From positions 4,526,001 through 4,590,000 of the forward strand of contig CM031561.1 in the NCBI GenBank assembly GCA_018466975.1: a stretch of 64,000 nucleotides of DNA, read 5' to 3'. The DNA comes from Sparassis latifolia. Taxonomy: Eukaryota; Basidiomycota; Agaricomycetes; Polyporales; Sparassidaceae. The notes under the pieces were generated by a model. That model was not told the origin of the DNA, searched no databases, and was given only the letters and a program-made list of their open reading frames with translations. Below are positions 35,320-46,900 of this stretch, piece by piece (the first letter of the stretch is position 1; every line of letters begins with the position of its first letter). A program made the position numbers and the translations under genes.

Positions 35320-37376
35320 CTAGACCACATACGGATACGCGTTGGTGATCTCTGGGACGTGGCGCAGGCCCGCACAACCACCGCCATTGATGCATTCAGC
35401 CAGGGTGGTGGCCACGTCCAAACCTTCGAAATACGCTCCATGCAAGAAACCTAGACGGGGAGATCAGCATGACGCTGGGGGAGTTGTGGTGCACCGCAGC
35501 GCTGGAGAAGAACATGCGGGTAATCCACTGCCATCGTCGTGGGTGACAATGACAATGGCTTGCCGGTCACGTCCTGTCCGGCAGCGTGTCTATGCGTCGC
35601 GGCGAGCAAGGACAGCGACTCACCGAAATACTTTTGGCTCGTCGCCTCGCCCGCGAACCACAGGCGCTCCTCGACCGTCGCTCGCAGGTTCTCGTGGTGC
35701 CCGCTGAAGAAGGACGCGGGCCAGTTCGAGTACGACCCACGGAAGAGCGGGTCGCTGTGCCACCGTGGGAAGTAGAACGCGAGCGGGTCAGGGACCGTCA
35801 CGTTCGGGAACATCGCGCGCATCACCCCCAGCACCTCGGATTGCACCTCACCATCAGAGAGCGCCTCGACGTGCACCGAGAAATCACCCTGGGTAAGCTG
35901 TGTTAATGTCGCCCATCAGCGTGTGGAGAGGGGCGTACAGTGACGGTCACGAAGACAATTCCGGACCCGGGGAAAAAGTCCGTGATGTCGAGGCTTTGCC
36001 ATACAGGATACGCCCCACGCGTCCTGTCGGCGTAGATGGCCATCTGGCCTCCAGTCGTTAACGGCACCTTGCTGCGCGTCTCCCGAGAGTTCTCACCTGA
36101 GTGTCGAACCAGAAGTTCTGCGGGAATTGCAGGAATATCTTCGTATATGTGGCCTTGCAACACCTACAGTGAACGGCCGTCCTCATCGCGGAAATAGCCG
36201 AAACCTACCATGACCATACTCTGGATCGCCTCCTGTTTCCAATCGGGGAGCGGAGGGTTAAACACGACATCGTCGTTCTGCAGCACCCCGAGACTGAACG
36301 TGCACAGCACGTAATCCGCGCTGAGCGTTGTCCCGTCAAGCAGGGCAACCTCGACCCCGTCCGAAGAGTAGGTGATATTCTGCACTGTCGCGTCATACAT
36401 CACCTGGCTTGGCAGCAGAAACTCGGCAGCCTCCGCCTGGATGAAGTACTTGAACCCACGCTGGTCGATCGACATCTGGTTCGTCTCCGAGAATCCGCCC
36501 ACGTCCGTGTCATACGTGTAGTTGTTTCCCTGACCGGACCCGAAATCAACGAAAGATGCGCGTACACGACGCGCTCGAGACGCACCCATGAGCTCGCGAT
36601 CCACGAGGATTCTTCCGGCGTTTGCGCGTACTCCCAGTCAAACTGGTAATACTCGCATGCCATCTCTGCCGGCGTCCTCGGCTTCGCGTCGATTAGCCAG
36701 TACCCCGCACGAGCGGTCAAGTCCACCTGTTTCTTGGGCACGCGAGCACCCGCGACGACGGTGAGCGTCGTGTACTCGTCGGACGAGTCGTTGAACACGT
36801 CAAGGTAGTCCACAGGTCCCGTGTCATCATATGTCGCTGCGCAGAACGTTTAGGTCTTCGTACGAGACGGCGAACGCAAGCGGCACGCACACACGCTTCC
36901 GTACCAGTCATTGTATTGTGTCTTCAGGCCGTGCTTCTGCACTAAGTACCAAATTGGATTCTCTGGGCCGTCGTCGGTCTGCGTACCCTGCACCCAGTTT
37001 GCTCCTGCTCGCAATAAGTCGGCATTTCTACGCGTACTTTTATGCGTGCGTCACGAACCTCGCTCAATGTTCCACTCGTTCCCAGGAGCGCCGAACGTTT
37101 CAGTCTGCAAGCGACCACCCAATTCGCCTACCCGGGTTGGAAACATGATATAGGCTTAATATCAAGGCACGCGATGAACTCACCTCGCGCCTCGACTATC
37201 GTGAAGTTCGTGATGCCTTGCTTGTGAAGCGTGCGCGCCGCGATGACACCAGCGACGCCACCGCCAAGAATCAGAACACGCGCATTCCCTGTGTCTGCTC
37301 TTTTTACAGAGCGAGCAAACACCAGGGGAAGACAAGTGAATGCTAGGAGAACACGGCGGACACTGGGAAGGGACAT
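35320..37376 (-). CDS. Secreted FAD-dependent amine/polyamine oxidase
   Basis: Nine exons (37184-37376, 37059-37127, 36891-37004, 36586-36836, 36209-36529, 36097-36153, 35939-36043, 35624-35888, 35320-35450) give about 501 residues. A signal peptide (MSLPSVRRVLLAFTCLPLVF) precedes the dinucleotide fold VLILGGGVAGVIAARTL and the Glu-containing IVEARGELGGRLQT. The centre has YYQFDWEYAQTPEESSW and SIDQRGFKYFIQAEA. The FAD-binding C-terminus has LWFAGEATSQKYFG and HGAYFEGLDVATTLAE. It should oxidise polyamines or related amines and release hydrogen peroxide outside the cell; the exact substrate is inferred. The TATAAAGG about 60 bases upstream of the ATG lies in a hairpin. The last intron (35451-35623) is unusually long for this gene. 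Confidence 0.9.
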
Positions 37377-37410
37377 GGCGGTGGATAAGGAGCAACCGAG
37401 GCAGAACTAG

Positions 37411-37456
37411 TAAGGGAGAAGCCTTTATATTGACTGGTGTGTCTATAAAGGCTTCT
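37411..37456. promoter_or_regulatory. Inverted repeat spanning the oxidase TATA box
   Basis: A 17-base arm AGGGAGAAGCCTTTATA pairs with TATAAAGGCTTCTCCCT about 14 bases away. On the minus strand the inner copy gives TATAAAGG about 60 bases before the oxidase ATG. Confidence 0.5.
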
Positions 37457-37492
37457 CCCTCACCAGTTCTCCTGGCCAGAAGGTTGACGTCG

Positions 37493-37549
37493 GAAAGTCC
37501 ACATCCTGGAAGACACCAAATATACCGCACGTCTGATGTGGACTTCCAT
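37493..37549. repeat. Second inverted repeat upstream of the oxidase
   Basis: GGAAAGTCCACATC near 37493 pairs with GATGTGGACTTCC ending near 37549, with a loop of about 28 bases. Confidence 0.5.
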
Positions 37550-39132
37550 GTGTCCTCCATCACACAAAGTCGCGATTGACACGGAACGGTGATAGACGCA
37601 TGCGTATAGTAGCCGTGAGGTTCGTCCATGTGCGTTATCTCTCGATAACTGTCGGACGGTCAGCGATCCCTTGGGAGGTTCGCCCACGGCCGTAAGTTCT
37701 AATGTTCCACACGGAGAAAGTACAATTTATAGAGTTTATCCACAAAGGCCTCGAATTTATGGTCCAGGAAGTAGCCTCAGCCCTCGTAAAATATCACTTT
37801 AACCCACAGGATAGAGTGAAGTCGGACTGAAAGAGTGCTGCATTCGCACGGGAGTTCTGACAGCCATCATGAGGACGTCAGTGAGACAGGAACAAAGCCA
37901 CGTCGTCGGCAGAGACCTTGCGTGCATTTCTGGCACAGGACCATGCTTATAACGCGGATACTTTACTCACATATCGGAGGAAGATGGGCAGATGAACGCC
38001 TTCGATAAGGAGGGCAACGGTGGAGGACGCCGCGGCCGGTCGGAGTGCTGAAAGGGTGTCTGGGGGCCTGTTAAGGGAAACCTACTGCCAGTTAGTCCAG
38101 CGAGCGGGTTCGTTTACATGATTGTTGACGGCCATGCGTCCATAGAATTTGAAGAAGGATAATGGTGGTGAATAGACAAGAGCGGAACTCTGTCCAGGCG
38201 AAGGAAAAATACACGTTTTTTATTATGTAAAATTTATTAACTTTTAATAAAATTGTACATCCCGCGATCACATGCGTCGCAGCGAAGTAGGAAATTTTTT
38301 TCTGCTCTTGTCTTCCTTTTGATCAACCGTTACAGCACGAAAGCCGCGAGGCTCACACCGTACAGGATGACTCTTCGAGCGTCCACATTCGTGAGCGGGC
38401 TAAGGTCTGAGCATACTTTCTTGTCTCCCCGATCGACTCTAGCTGGGTCCAGTTCTAAAGAGCTGCGTGACGCACCAGCAATGCAGCTGCGCCCTCCGCC
38501 GATTCGAGATGTACGCTAATTCCTCATCGGCGCCATCTCGGGATGGTCCCAACGAATTTGCAGTGGACGAACCCTGCGAAGGAGGGAGAGCCTTTACGTC
38601 GCTGTCGCAGCTTTGGGACATGTCACGGAGATCGGGCGGGCAAGCGGTCGTGGTCGTCCTCTCTTTCCTCACCTCTTGGTGCCCCGCCCTGGGGCGTGCG
38701 AAACGCAGCAGCGGCGAGGGATGCGTGACACGCTCCTTGCGCCCAGTTTCCGAGGCGACTGAGGAGCATGCGATGGCCGCCGACGCGTCCGTCCTTCAGC
38801 GCACTTCGCGGCTCACGTTTTCGGGGCTTTCGAGCCTCTGTGAAACTCGATTCAGACTACTCTCGTGCTGTGTTGGTCGACGAATTTTTGGTTCATTTTG
38901 TTCTTCGCGAACACACGATGCTCTGGCTGCGACTTGCCGTAGGGAGGTCGGTAACCTGGTATGTCTCTGTTTCCGCTGGCGTGCTTCTACCTGCTGTTGG
39001 GTTACAAACAGGTATTAATGTGACGTTCAACCGATGAAACGATATCATGCGGAAAATAAAGCTTAGCACTGGTGAATTTATGCTCACAGTGTCCGACTTG
39101 TCGTTCGAGTACTCAAATTCTTCCGGGGGAAT

Positions 39133-39640
39133 CTAGTCAGCACTCATGTGGTGGATTATTATTGTAACACAATTTGTCGATTGGGAGATGTGCTGATGTA
39201 TTTTTACAAGACCACATAAAGCTTTGAACTGTCGCGGTTCCCGGAGAAATTCCACAAAAGTATGTGGTGAAGTATTGCCAACATTCAGTGCCAGTCGCAC
39301 TGGCTCCACCTCCGTCTGCGAGATCTCCTTCATTCCGATATCAGGCAAGCGCGCTAGTGCTTGACGGTGGGTTGAACAATTGATGACCCCTCAGTGCATG
39401 ATGAGCTTCGCAGGACCCGTCCGTCCGTCGTCGCGCGTGCCGTCAGAGACCAACGGGTACATTGTATGCTGTACGAATGCGTCCTCCGGGTCACGTTAGG
39501 CGGCGAAGTCGCCCTCGACGATGTCGCAGTAACCGTACAGCTTGTGCTGCCACTGCGCGGCGCGCGTCTTCGCCCATTTTTGTTCGATAAGTTATTGGAG
39601 ATTTTGTGCCGTGTTCCCGAGGTGTCACGCTTCAGACCAC
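39133..39640 (-). pseudogene. Decayed coding fragment of unknown mobile or accessory protein
   Basis: One minus-strand frame reads LIEQKWAKTRAAQWQHKLYG, CDIVEGDFAA, stop, RDPEDAFVQHTMYPLVSDGT, GPAKLIMH, stop, GVINCSTHRQALA, then LPDIGMKEISQTEVEPVRLA and TFVEFLREPRQFKALCGLV. The frame is kept across one TAA and one TGA, so it looks like a real protein with nonsense mutations or with small introns. I do not recognise the family. Confidence 0.45.
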
Positions 39641-39922
39641 GTAAGAAGGAAATGATAAACAGTCAAAAGATAATGATACAATCCGATACAGTGCCAATTG
39701 ATACAGAACAAATAAAGCTCGGACGCGGTCAGGTGGTGATACAATGAATGGTCGATCGCTCGGATGCTGGGCGGAAGCCAGGCGTACGCGTGGTGCTCTG
39801 GGGACAGGAATGAACGTGGTACAAGCTGGTGGGTGAATGTAGTCAGGGAGTGATGACTATGGTCTTCTTGCCAAGGAAAGCGATGGGCGAAAAGGAAGGG
39901 AAAGAAGGTCCACAACGTCGAC

Positions 39923-40593
39923 TCATAGTCTCCACGCATAGACGACGGCGAGTACAATCACAAGGATCATGACAGCAAGCACCGCGAGTGCAAGGAGGCA
40001 GCGCTTCGCCCATTTGACCTCCGTCTGTCTCATCACTTGGATAATCTCCCGCCTCTCCGCCTCTGTCTTCCAGTTCTCCCAGTCGTCAGGTGCCCGGAGC
40101 GGGGAGATCAGGATAAGGGCTCCTGCAAACCAAAAGACTGGGAAGACTGCAAGAAACAAAGTCAGCTGAATGCTTCCAATACATTTATCGGAGACAACTC
40201 ACGAAAGCCGTACACGAACAGATACTGCGCGAGCGTAGGCTGCTCATCCACGCGAGTGTACACAGGTGGATTCTCGGCAGATGCATACGGCGGCGGTAAG
40301 TCGGTATAAGAACCCGAGTATGTGACATCGTCATGCTGGCTATCGTGTGTACCCCTTCGCGACGAGGAATGATCCACGCCGAAGAAGTCGTCGAGAGGGT
40401 CTGTGCCCTCTTCTTCGCTGGCAGCTTGTGCGCGAGCCTCGTGGACCATGGCACAGGGAGGAGAGGGAAGCTGGTTGTCGACGGATGTGCGAGGCGAAGT
40501 CTCAGAGATGACTTGAGCCTCTATGTCTGTGGCTGGTGCTGCCCTCCTCCAGCCAGTGAAGACATGGGAAAACGACGACAACAACGATGACAT
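39923..40593 (-). CDS. Small membrane protein with Ser/acidic N-terminus and two C-terminal helices
   Basis: Exons 40203-40593 and 39923-40146 give about 204 residues. The N-terminal 120 residues are polar and acidic (ASEEEGTDPLDDFFGVDHSS, DLPPPYASAENPP). The C-terminal part has YGFLFPVFWFAGALILISPL, a charged loop EAERREIIQVMRQTEVKWAK, and a last helix LALAVLAVMILVIVLAVVYA. This architecture (tail hairpin in the membrane, PPPY-like motif that could bind WW domains of ubiquitin ligases) is common in fungal Ser-rich proteins of unknown role. A decayed second copy lies at 58221-58868. Confidence 0.75.
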
Positions 40594-40749
40594 TTCGGCG
40601 AGTGCGAATGAAGACGGAGATATTCTGACCGAGAAAACACGTCGAGACTGAGGCGATAAATTGCTAGGTCCATGGCGATAATCCGAGGTGATTTATACAC
40701 GGTCTGTTGCGGGTGGAAAACTTCCGGAAGTGCGTTGCTTGCCAACGAA

Positions 40750-40830
40750 ATATTGCTGGTGGAAATATTCGCCTACGGGACCAAACAAACCAAAATATGG
40801 CCCTACAACCATATTGGGATCATCGCGCCA
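40750..40830 (+). repeat. Dispersed repeat shared with 56828-56898
   Basis: ATTGCTGGTGGAAATATTCG and following bases recur on the minus strand near 56900 with about 80-85% identity by eye. Confidence 0.55.
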
Positions 40831-41089
40831 AGTTGAGCAAGTAGCATTGTGGCAACAAGTATGCTCGAACTCAAGTAGATTCGAGAATATTATGTTTCTC
40901 GCCGCATTATCAAGTGTATTGAAATCATGGTGCCCAATAAATTATTTGCGCTTTGCGCTCATTAGAGCAAGTAGTTCGCAGTAGAATGGACGGTGAGTGT
41001 GAGGTACAGTATCGTCTTCTTGTGCCACGCAGACGAAGATCCTGACCCGCACGACATGCATTGTCGTCCCAGCCTCCATCTGACCGCTC

Positions 41090-41180
41090 AAAATTCCAGC
41101 AGAGCTGCGATTACATCGTTGATTACCTGTGGGACGACCGCAGCGCACTATGCGCTTGCACCCTGGGGCACCGCCCTACA
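41090..41180 (+). pseudogene. F-box domain scrap
   Basis: The plus strand encodes DYIVDYLWDDRSALCACTLG, close to the F-box of the gene at 41677-42470 but in the opposite orientation. A one-base shift lies just upstream (PAEL is in another frame). Confidence 0.5.
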
Positions 41181-41676
41181 AATTCAAGTCTACATCCCGG
41201 TTATCATCCGCCCCACCATACTGTCCAGTCCCCGTCCTGTCCCTCTTGCGATGCGGCTTTCCATTGTGGTGCATCTCCGCACTGGACATGCCCGAACCAG
41301 GGTGGCCCAGTCCGGTATGCACGTCCTTGGACATCGCACCGGTGAGCGTGTCGCAGACGGCGGTGGGCGTCGCGAACGGGGAGCAGTCAATCACCGTGTT
41401 TGAACCTGGAGCGGCTCCTGCGGGAAGTGTGCCGGTAGGGTGGGCTCACCCAGACCACGCGCATGGCGCGCTGCGAGGATATCAGAGTACAGCTCTGCGA
41501 AGATAACACAGGGTCAAACAGCACGGGAGAGCGCAAAAGAATGGACGCTTACCCCCTGGAACAATCTGATGGACGTTCTGACTTTCTGGTGGAACTGTCC
41601 CAAGCAGGGCGTCGCGCCCAGTGATGGGCAGGAGGTGCTTCTGAGGCATCCTCTGCTGCTCTGCGCAACTGTCAGG
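41181..41676. other. Unassigned interval beside the F-box gene
   Basis: Overlapping frames on both strands, Pro/Arg/Ser rich. No family recognised. Confidence 0.35.
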
Positions 41677-42470
41677 TTAAAGATATCGCGAGGCAGCACT
41701 GACTATAGCCATGTGCTGCGGGTGAATCCCCTCCAGTCGAAGCATTCGAAGTCGGGGTACGAACAGCTTGCTCAGCAATAGAGAGACTATAATACCAGAG
41801 TGAATTGACGTCCTGAGATGTGATGAAGTAATTGTGATAGGCTCTCTTTCGTCTTCCGAGAGAGGCAGCGACGGAGAGTCCTTAATTTGGTACCAAAGGT
41901 CGATGCCGCATTCCACTACAATGCTAGACAATGATCGAAACGAGCCGAGGAAGGATAGGACGTGTTTCATTTGTTGTGAAGTTGTCGCGAGTGGCACGAG
42001 ACGAATAGATTTCACTTTCGGGAACAAGGTGGGCAGAGTGCACGTGTCCCTTGAGTCCGAATCCTCAGAGTATTCTGGTACGATCACCTGATACGTATCA
42101 TCCACGATGAGGGATTCAACATTCCTCAACTTCGCTAGGATTGAGGGTAATCGAAAGGTCTTCCAGAACATAGAAAATTGTATGGATATTCCAAGGACAA
42201 ATGGTGCGATGCCAACCAGGGACAGCAGAGATGTACCATGTCTTCAAGCATGAGCATGCGCGAACGACTCGATAGGGTGATGTTACGAAAGAGATGGAAT
42301 CGCGAGGCTGGAAAACTGTGATGCACCAGAGCGGATGCCCTCAGCGTGCAACGGTCGTCCCAGAGGTAATCGAGTATATAATGGATCAACTCTGCTGGAA
42401 GGTCAAGAAATATTGATGTCCCTGCCGTAACTTCGTAGAAATCAGATAAGCGATTTCGAGCGATTGGCAC
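41677..42470 (-). CDS. F-box protein with LRR-like tail, one junction unresolved
   Basis: The N-terminal exon from 42470 has a clear F-box: IFLDLPAELIHYILDYLWDD then ALVHHSFPASRFHLFRNI. From about 42170 another frame carries the substrate-side region: FRLPSILAKLRNVESLIVDD, LFPKVKSIRLVPLATTSQQM and VPRLRMLRLEGIHPQHM, ending RYL. A frame change between 42240 and 42150 is either an intron or a frameshift. In F-box proteins the N-terminal motif binds Skp1 to recruit a target to SCF ubiquitin ligase. At about 250 residues it is short for the family, so it may be truncated. Confidence 0.6.
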
Positions 42471-42726
42471 GTAACAAGGAAACTAGACCGTCGTACACTG
42501 TTCTTCCATCCTCGTTGGCTCTGTGGGGTACCTGAACTGGGTTACCGCAGTGATAACTTGAAAGCTGAAAGCCACTCAGACAGATGTACGTGGAGCAGCA
42601 ATTGGTGAATTCGTATTGCGGGGACAGACTCGCCGGTGGTTGCGGCCAAAGCCCTCACCGGCGTAGTTTGTGGGTCCATATTTGTATGCATTTGTACGTC
42701 CCCCCCTTTGGGGAACGGCAGCAACT

Positions 42727-43471
42727 AGGACCCCCGACAATTGGGGAGGATCCCTGAGCCGATTTCGGACAGATTTTGGACTTTTGAGAGCGCCATCCCT
42801 GATTTTTCACGGACAAATCAGGGGGTCAACCCGTGGATGGCCTGAGGTTTTTCACGGACAGACGTACCGGACATCATGGATGCCTGATCCCCCTCCGGAC
42901 AAAGTTCGACCCCGGCCGAACCTATCTACGTATGAGGCCGGCACCGGGGCGGAAGGGGGCTCGGACTTACTACTGCCTTCAAAGGCTCTCTAGGTGCTGG
43001 CTGGTCGCACAGACATGCCGCTTCGAAGTTTGTAGTTGACATCTCAGCAGCCTCACATAAGTGCCTTCCTGAAGATGGAAACTCGCTAAGAACAGTAGAA
43101 GGTGCTTACCTTATGATGTCACTATCATAGTAGCCTTGAATTCTGTCTCAAGTAATAGACAGAATGTGTTACACAAAGGAGCATGCTCATTCCTTCATTC
43201 TCGCAGCTCGGAAAGCGGTTCTGAAATTTGGAGCCTCCCGACTCGGGCCTGATTCGTGAATACGGACAAAATTGGAGCCTCCTGAGGCCTGATCTGGGAG
43301 CCCGGACATTTCTGTGATGAACGGATGCCTGGTCCAAAACCCGGACAAATTTGACCACCGAGGGCCGGAGGCCTGGTTTTTCGCGGACATTTCAGGCCAG
43401 AAATCGGCTTCTGCTAACGGACATTTTGGGCTCCTCAGGATCAGGCATTTCCACCAATTGTCGGGGGTCCT
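42727..43471. mobile_element. 745-bp non-autonomous hAT-like element
   Basis: Termini AGGACCCCCGACAATTGG and its reverse complement are flanked by a perfect 8-bp duplication CAGCAACT (42719-42726 and 43472-43479). The interior has many CGGACA and GGCCTGA motifs in both orientations and no coding capacity. An 8-bp duplication is typical of hAT transposons; the superfamily assignment is inferred from that alone. Confidence 0.78.
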
Positions 43472-43814
43472 CAGCAACTACAGCCGAATGGCCAGACGGA
43501 GTCCAGCTTATCTGCATGGATAAGTTCATCGTCCTTGCATATGCGGGCATTTCGCTCTGCATCTCTCAACGTGTAAGCTCGAGGACAGTATTTCAAGATA
43601 AGTTCCTTATAAATCGGGAGTAAATCAGGAGTATATAGGAGGCTGTAAATATTGTGACTACCTCGAAATCAGTACGCGGGAATAATACAGGCGAGTATAC
43701 AGTACTGTGAAGGACGGTCATAGAACATCGTGCCAAGAAGCATAAATGTCATGGATCAATAGAAAACTTGGATCTGCACAAATCATTGCGCAGCACCGCG
43801 ACTCCGGTACCTTC
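43472..43814. other. Intergenic interval
   Basis: No gene seen between the hAT-like element and the LRR gene 3' end. Confidence 0.45.
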
Positions 43815-45290
43815 CTAAAGATGACAGATTCCAGGACGTGAGGCGCAGGACTCAGGCTTCCATACGACCCAATCAACTTTCTTCACCATGGGGAACAATC
43901 GGGACAGATTCGGCAGCATGAACTCTGACATCTGCGTATTGTGAATGCCACAATCGATACACTCCACCCGCGAATTGGACTTCCAGGTCTCGCCCAGCTC
44001 GTTCTCCGTCTCTTTGTCAACGTCAAAGCCAATGTAACGGAGGTCAGGGCAATGTTCTGTGAAGGGGACCAGATCGGTGAGCGGGACGAACTTGCAATCA
44101 ACATGGTTTCTGTGGTGCATGATGACGAGCCGTTGAATGTGGGAGAGGGACAGGGCGAGACACTTCAGAAAGGATGCGTCCAGCTGAAGGTGATTGACGC
44201 CTATCTCCAAACAGCTGAGCGACCCCATTCTCAGGAGAGGTTCTAGCTGACGCGGCGTAATGGTGAATTCGCCAACAGGTTCACTTGCATGGGCGGGATC
44301 CGTTTGCTCATTACCGAGAACGTCCACTTTCAACTTGATCAGGGCGTGATTGAATGGGGAATGTGCGAGGAAGTCGAAAAACTTATGAAGTGAGTCGGGA
44401 GAAGGGCAGTTACAGACACCCAAAATGATCTCGCTGAGATGGATTACACCTGCCTGGTCGAGGAAAATCGGTATGTGCTCGGTGAGCGTATCCGAGTACA
44501 AGGCGAGCTTCTTCAATGCGGGAAAACCACCTGGCGCCACCGGATCTCGTGGGATGCTGGAACCGTCGGAGCCCACGAAGAAGCTTGCCTCAGTCAGATG
44601 CGGCAAGACTGCAAGCGCAAGGACTTCTTCTGGGGAGAGCAAAATTCCCGGCATGAGTGACAGTACACGAAGCGACATAGTCGCCCGAAGAATTGAAGAC
44701 AAGTCGGTCCTTTTCCCCACAGGGAAAATGGACCCCAGAAAATCCTTCCTCTTCCCCGGAATGATTCTCGAGCTGTGAGCCCAAACGGAGAGGAACTCGA
44801 GCTGTGGACACATCGGCAACACCTTGCGAAGCACACCTTCTGCTTGCTCGATATGCGATGTGGCCAAGCTGAACCGTTGCAGACGGGAACCAGGCAACTT
44901 GGAGATTAAAGGAATTGTTTCCGCCCTTTCGTCTACCCACTCCAACTCGCGCAACTCCGGAAGCAAGGGGCCATTCTGCGGGGGCCACCTCTGCAGGATA
45001 TACCACAGCGCAGCGGCTGTGATGTCTCCATTAAAACACCATTTCAGAACCTTGATCTGCTTGGCGGAAGAGATGAAAGTAGCACTAAATGTGAGGTCGG
45101 GAGAATCTAACAGCATCTGTAAAAGAATAGATTTATGAGGAGTAAGGAGCATGACTGAACTGTGGCTACTCACAAACCGTCCTTGTTCTATGCGCCACAT
45201 CGTACGAGGAAGACGTTCGAACAATGGGATCAAAGTGCGCATACTATCAGAGATCGGGTCGAGCGAGGATTCAGTGGACTCTGGATCCAT
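43815..45290 (-). CDS. LRR protein of the F-box-tail type, lacking the F-box
   Basis: The frame is open for 491 codons, but 57 bases after RIEQGRF (GTGAGT...TTTACAG, about 45118-45174) look like an intron kept in frame. Without it there are about 472 residues. The body is a chain of leucine-rich units such as ALKKLALYSDTLTEH, LEPLLRMGSLSCLEIGVNHL and LPHLTEASFFVG. It ends with a CxxC-free polar tail. The TATAAAGG about 90 bases upstream of the ATG supports this start, so the protein probably begins without an F-box. It resembles the substrate-recognition half of Agaricomycete F-box/LRR proteins. Role unknown. Confidence 0.68.
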   Translation of the reverse strand: MDPESTESSLDPISDSMRTLIPLFERLPRTMWRIEQGRFVSSHSSVMLLTPHKSILLQMLLDSPDLTFSATFISSAKQIKVLKWCFNGDITAAALWYILQRWPPQNGPLLPELRELEWVDERAETIPLISKLPGSRLQRFSLATSHIEQAEGVLRKVLPMCPQLEFLSVWAHSSRIIPGKRKDFLGSIFPVGKRTDLSSILRATMSLRVLSLMPGILLSPEEVLALAVLPHLTEASFFVGSDGSSIPRDPVAPGGFPALKKLALYSDTLTEHIPIFLDQAGVIHLSEIILGVCNCPSPDSLHKFFDFLAHSPFNHALIKLKVDVLGNEQTDPAHASEPVGEFTITPRQLEPLLRMGSLSCLEIGVNHLQLDASFLKCLALSLSHIQRLVIMHHRNHVDCKFVPLTDLVPFTEHCPDLRYIGFDVDKETENELGETWKSNSRVECIDCGIHNTQMSEFMLPNLSRLFPMVKKVDWVVWKPESCASRPGICHL

Positions 45291-46900
45291 GATGATGCAA
45301 TGGGATGGAACGAAACAAGGTGTACGAGTGACGAAAAAGATATGTGTTGTCTGAGGTAACCGAACGGAGTACCTTTATACTTCGCCGGATTCGCTGCGCA
45401 CCTTTCGTCACCGAAACGCACCAGGAAGCTCGCCACAAGCTAAGGCGCGAACACTTGAGGCAGTCAGTTGTCATGCTCATAGCGCCGTGGTGCATCGGCC
45501 CGCCATCATATTTGCGTCAGAGCGAATTGCGATCACTATTCACAGGAAAGGACTGACTCACGCAACCATTATAGCGCTGAAAACAGGGTTTGAACACAAC
45601 CTTCATGGCAATACAACAGTCATGAAGAGGCACGAGACTGGACGAAGCTCCGAGACGTCAGCGCTGGCCCAGCGGACAGAGAACGAAGAGTAGTCGAAAG
45701 CTGTGGAAGCAATCATCGAGGAGTAAGGACATTGCACCAGTGAATACGCAGTTCAAAATTTTCTCCTACCGGAGTAGGGCAGGTCGGTAAGGCCGTTGAA
45801 CACCTTTTGCCAGCATGACAAATATCTATCACAGAAAGTATCCAACATCCAACAGTGACCAATAACTTTCGGACAGAATAATGACCTCAGAGACCAGTCG
45901 CTGTAAGATATGTCTGTCAACGCTACGGAGGGGAGGCGTATAAACGTAATCTTGTGGTCAGAATGGCAATTATTGACCTTCACGACCCTCGCGAGTCGCA
46001 TTGGATGGAAGCCCGCGCACGGTCATTAATACCATGGCCTCCTCCAGCCAGCCAATAATGTCCGGAGATCAGGAGCCGACAGAAGGTGTTCTTCGTACAC
46101 AGTCCTGCGCACCACGCGGGAGCGGGAGAGCGACTAGTGCAAGTAGGAGGCACTTCAACGCGTGTCATCCGCCCCATACGAGAGGACGAACATGCGGCAA
46201 CGGAAGCGATTGAATGACGGCAGGTATAGGGCGTAGATATAGCTGTGTGCCATATGCCATACGTAAGAAGGGTATACAGCTATCTGTATACCCCTGCAAG
46301 GCGCAGGCATGTGCCTGTGCAATCCTCGTACTAGTACAGCAACGCATGCCAAGCAAGAGGAGCAAGAATCCCAGCTGATTGAGTGTATTGACTAGTGCTT
46401 GAATACCATGGAAAACGTCGACGACTCATGAACCCTGCACACGCCCGGTGGTCCCTGACCTTGCAGAGCGGCTCGATCGGCAAAGCACTTTGGAATATTG
46501 CAATGCTCGACTGGGAACATTAGCGTGGGTAGATCAGCCTCGCAGGTCGTCCTCACATCCTACGTAGGCCGCACTGCATAGTAGATGTGTTTCAGAAGGG
46601 AGTCTAATACTCGTGGCTTAGGATTTCAGCACGAAATTAACAGAGACACATCTCGATACTTAACTCGTTCGAGCAATAGCAGCGACTCAAGGCGACTGAC
46701 ATACTACTTGAATTAAGTTCGCAAGTCGATGACAAAGATGCATAAGCCAGAAACAAACTGCGGTTGCACTATAAGCTTTTTCAGATATGCTACGGACGGA
46801 TTAGAGAACTTAGACACCTATGTATATTATCGTGTGTGTTGATACTCAAGCAAATTTCAGGACAAGACAGAGTGAGTGCAGAGCAAAGTAGAGCAGAGCT
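45291..46900. other. 1.6-kb accessory interval
   Basis: It holds short hairpins at about 46267-46315 (GGGTATACAG...CTGTATACCC and GCGCAGGCATGTGCCTGTGC) but no recognised gene. Confidence 0.4.

Larger units (their letters stand above)
37377..39132. other. Promoter region with hairpins, then unassigned DNA
   Basis: The first 170 bases carry two inverted repeats (listed separately). An open plus-strand frame at 38467-39018 is Arg/Ser/Cys-rich with no recognised motif and is not called as a gene. Confidence 0.4.

Noticed and set aside
38467..39018. 183-codon plus-strand open frame
   Set aside because: Arg/Ser/Cys-rich with no motif, overlapped by other frames of equal quality.
40594..41090. CRISPR-like or tandem array
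   Set aside because: No regularly spaced repeats here or anywhere else in the window; the organism is a fungus.
46267..46320. Hairpins resembling a tRNA or small RNA
   Set aside because: No cloverleaf, no A/B boxes and no T-run termination in the right place.
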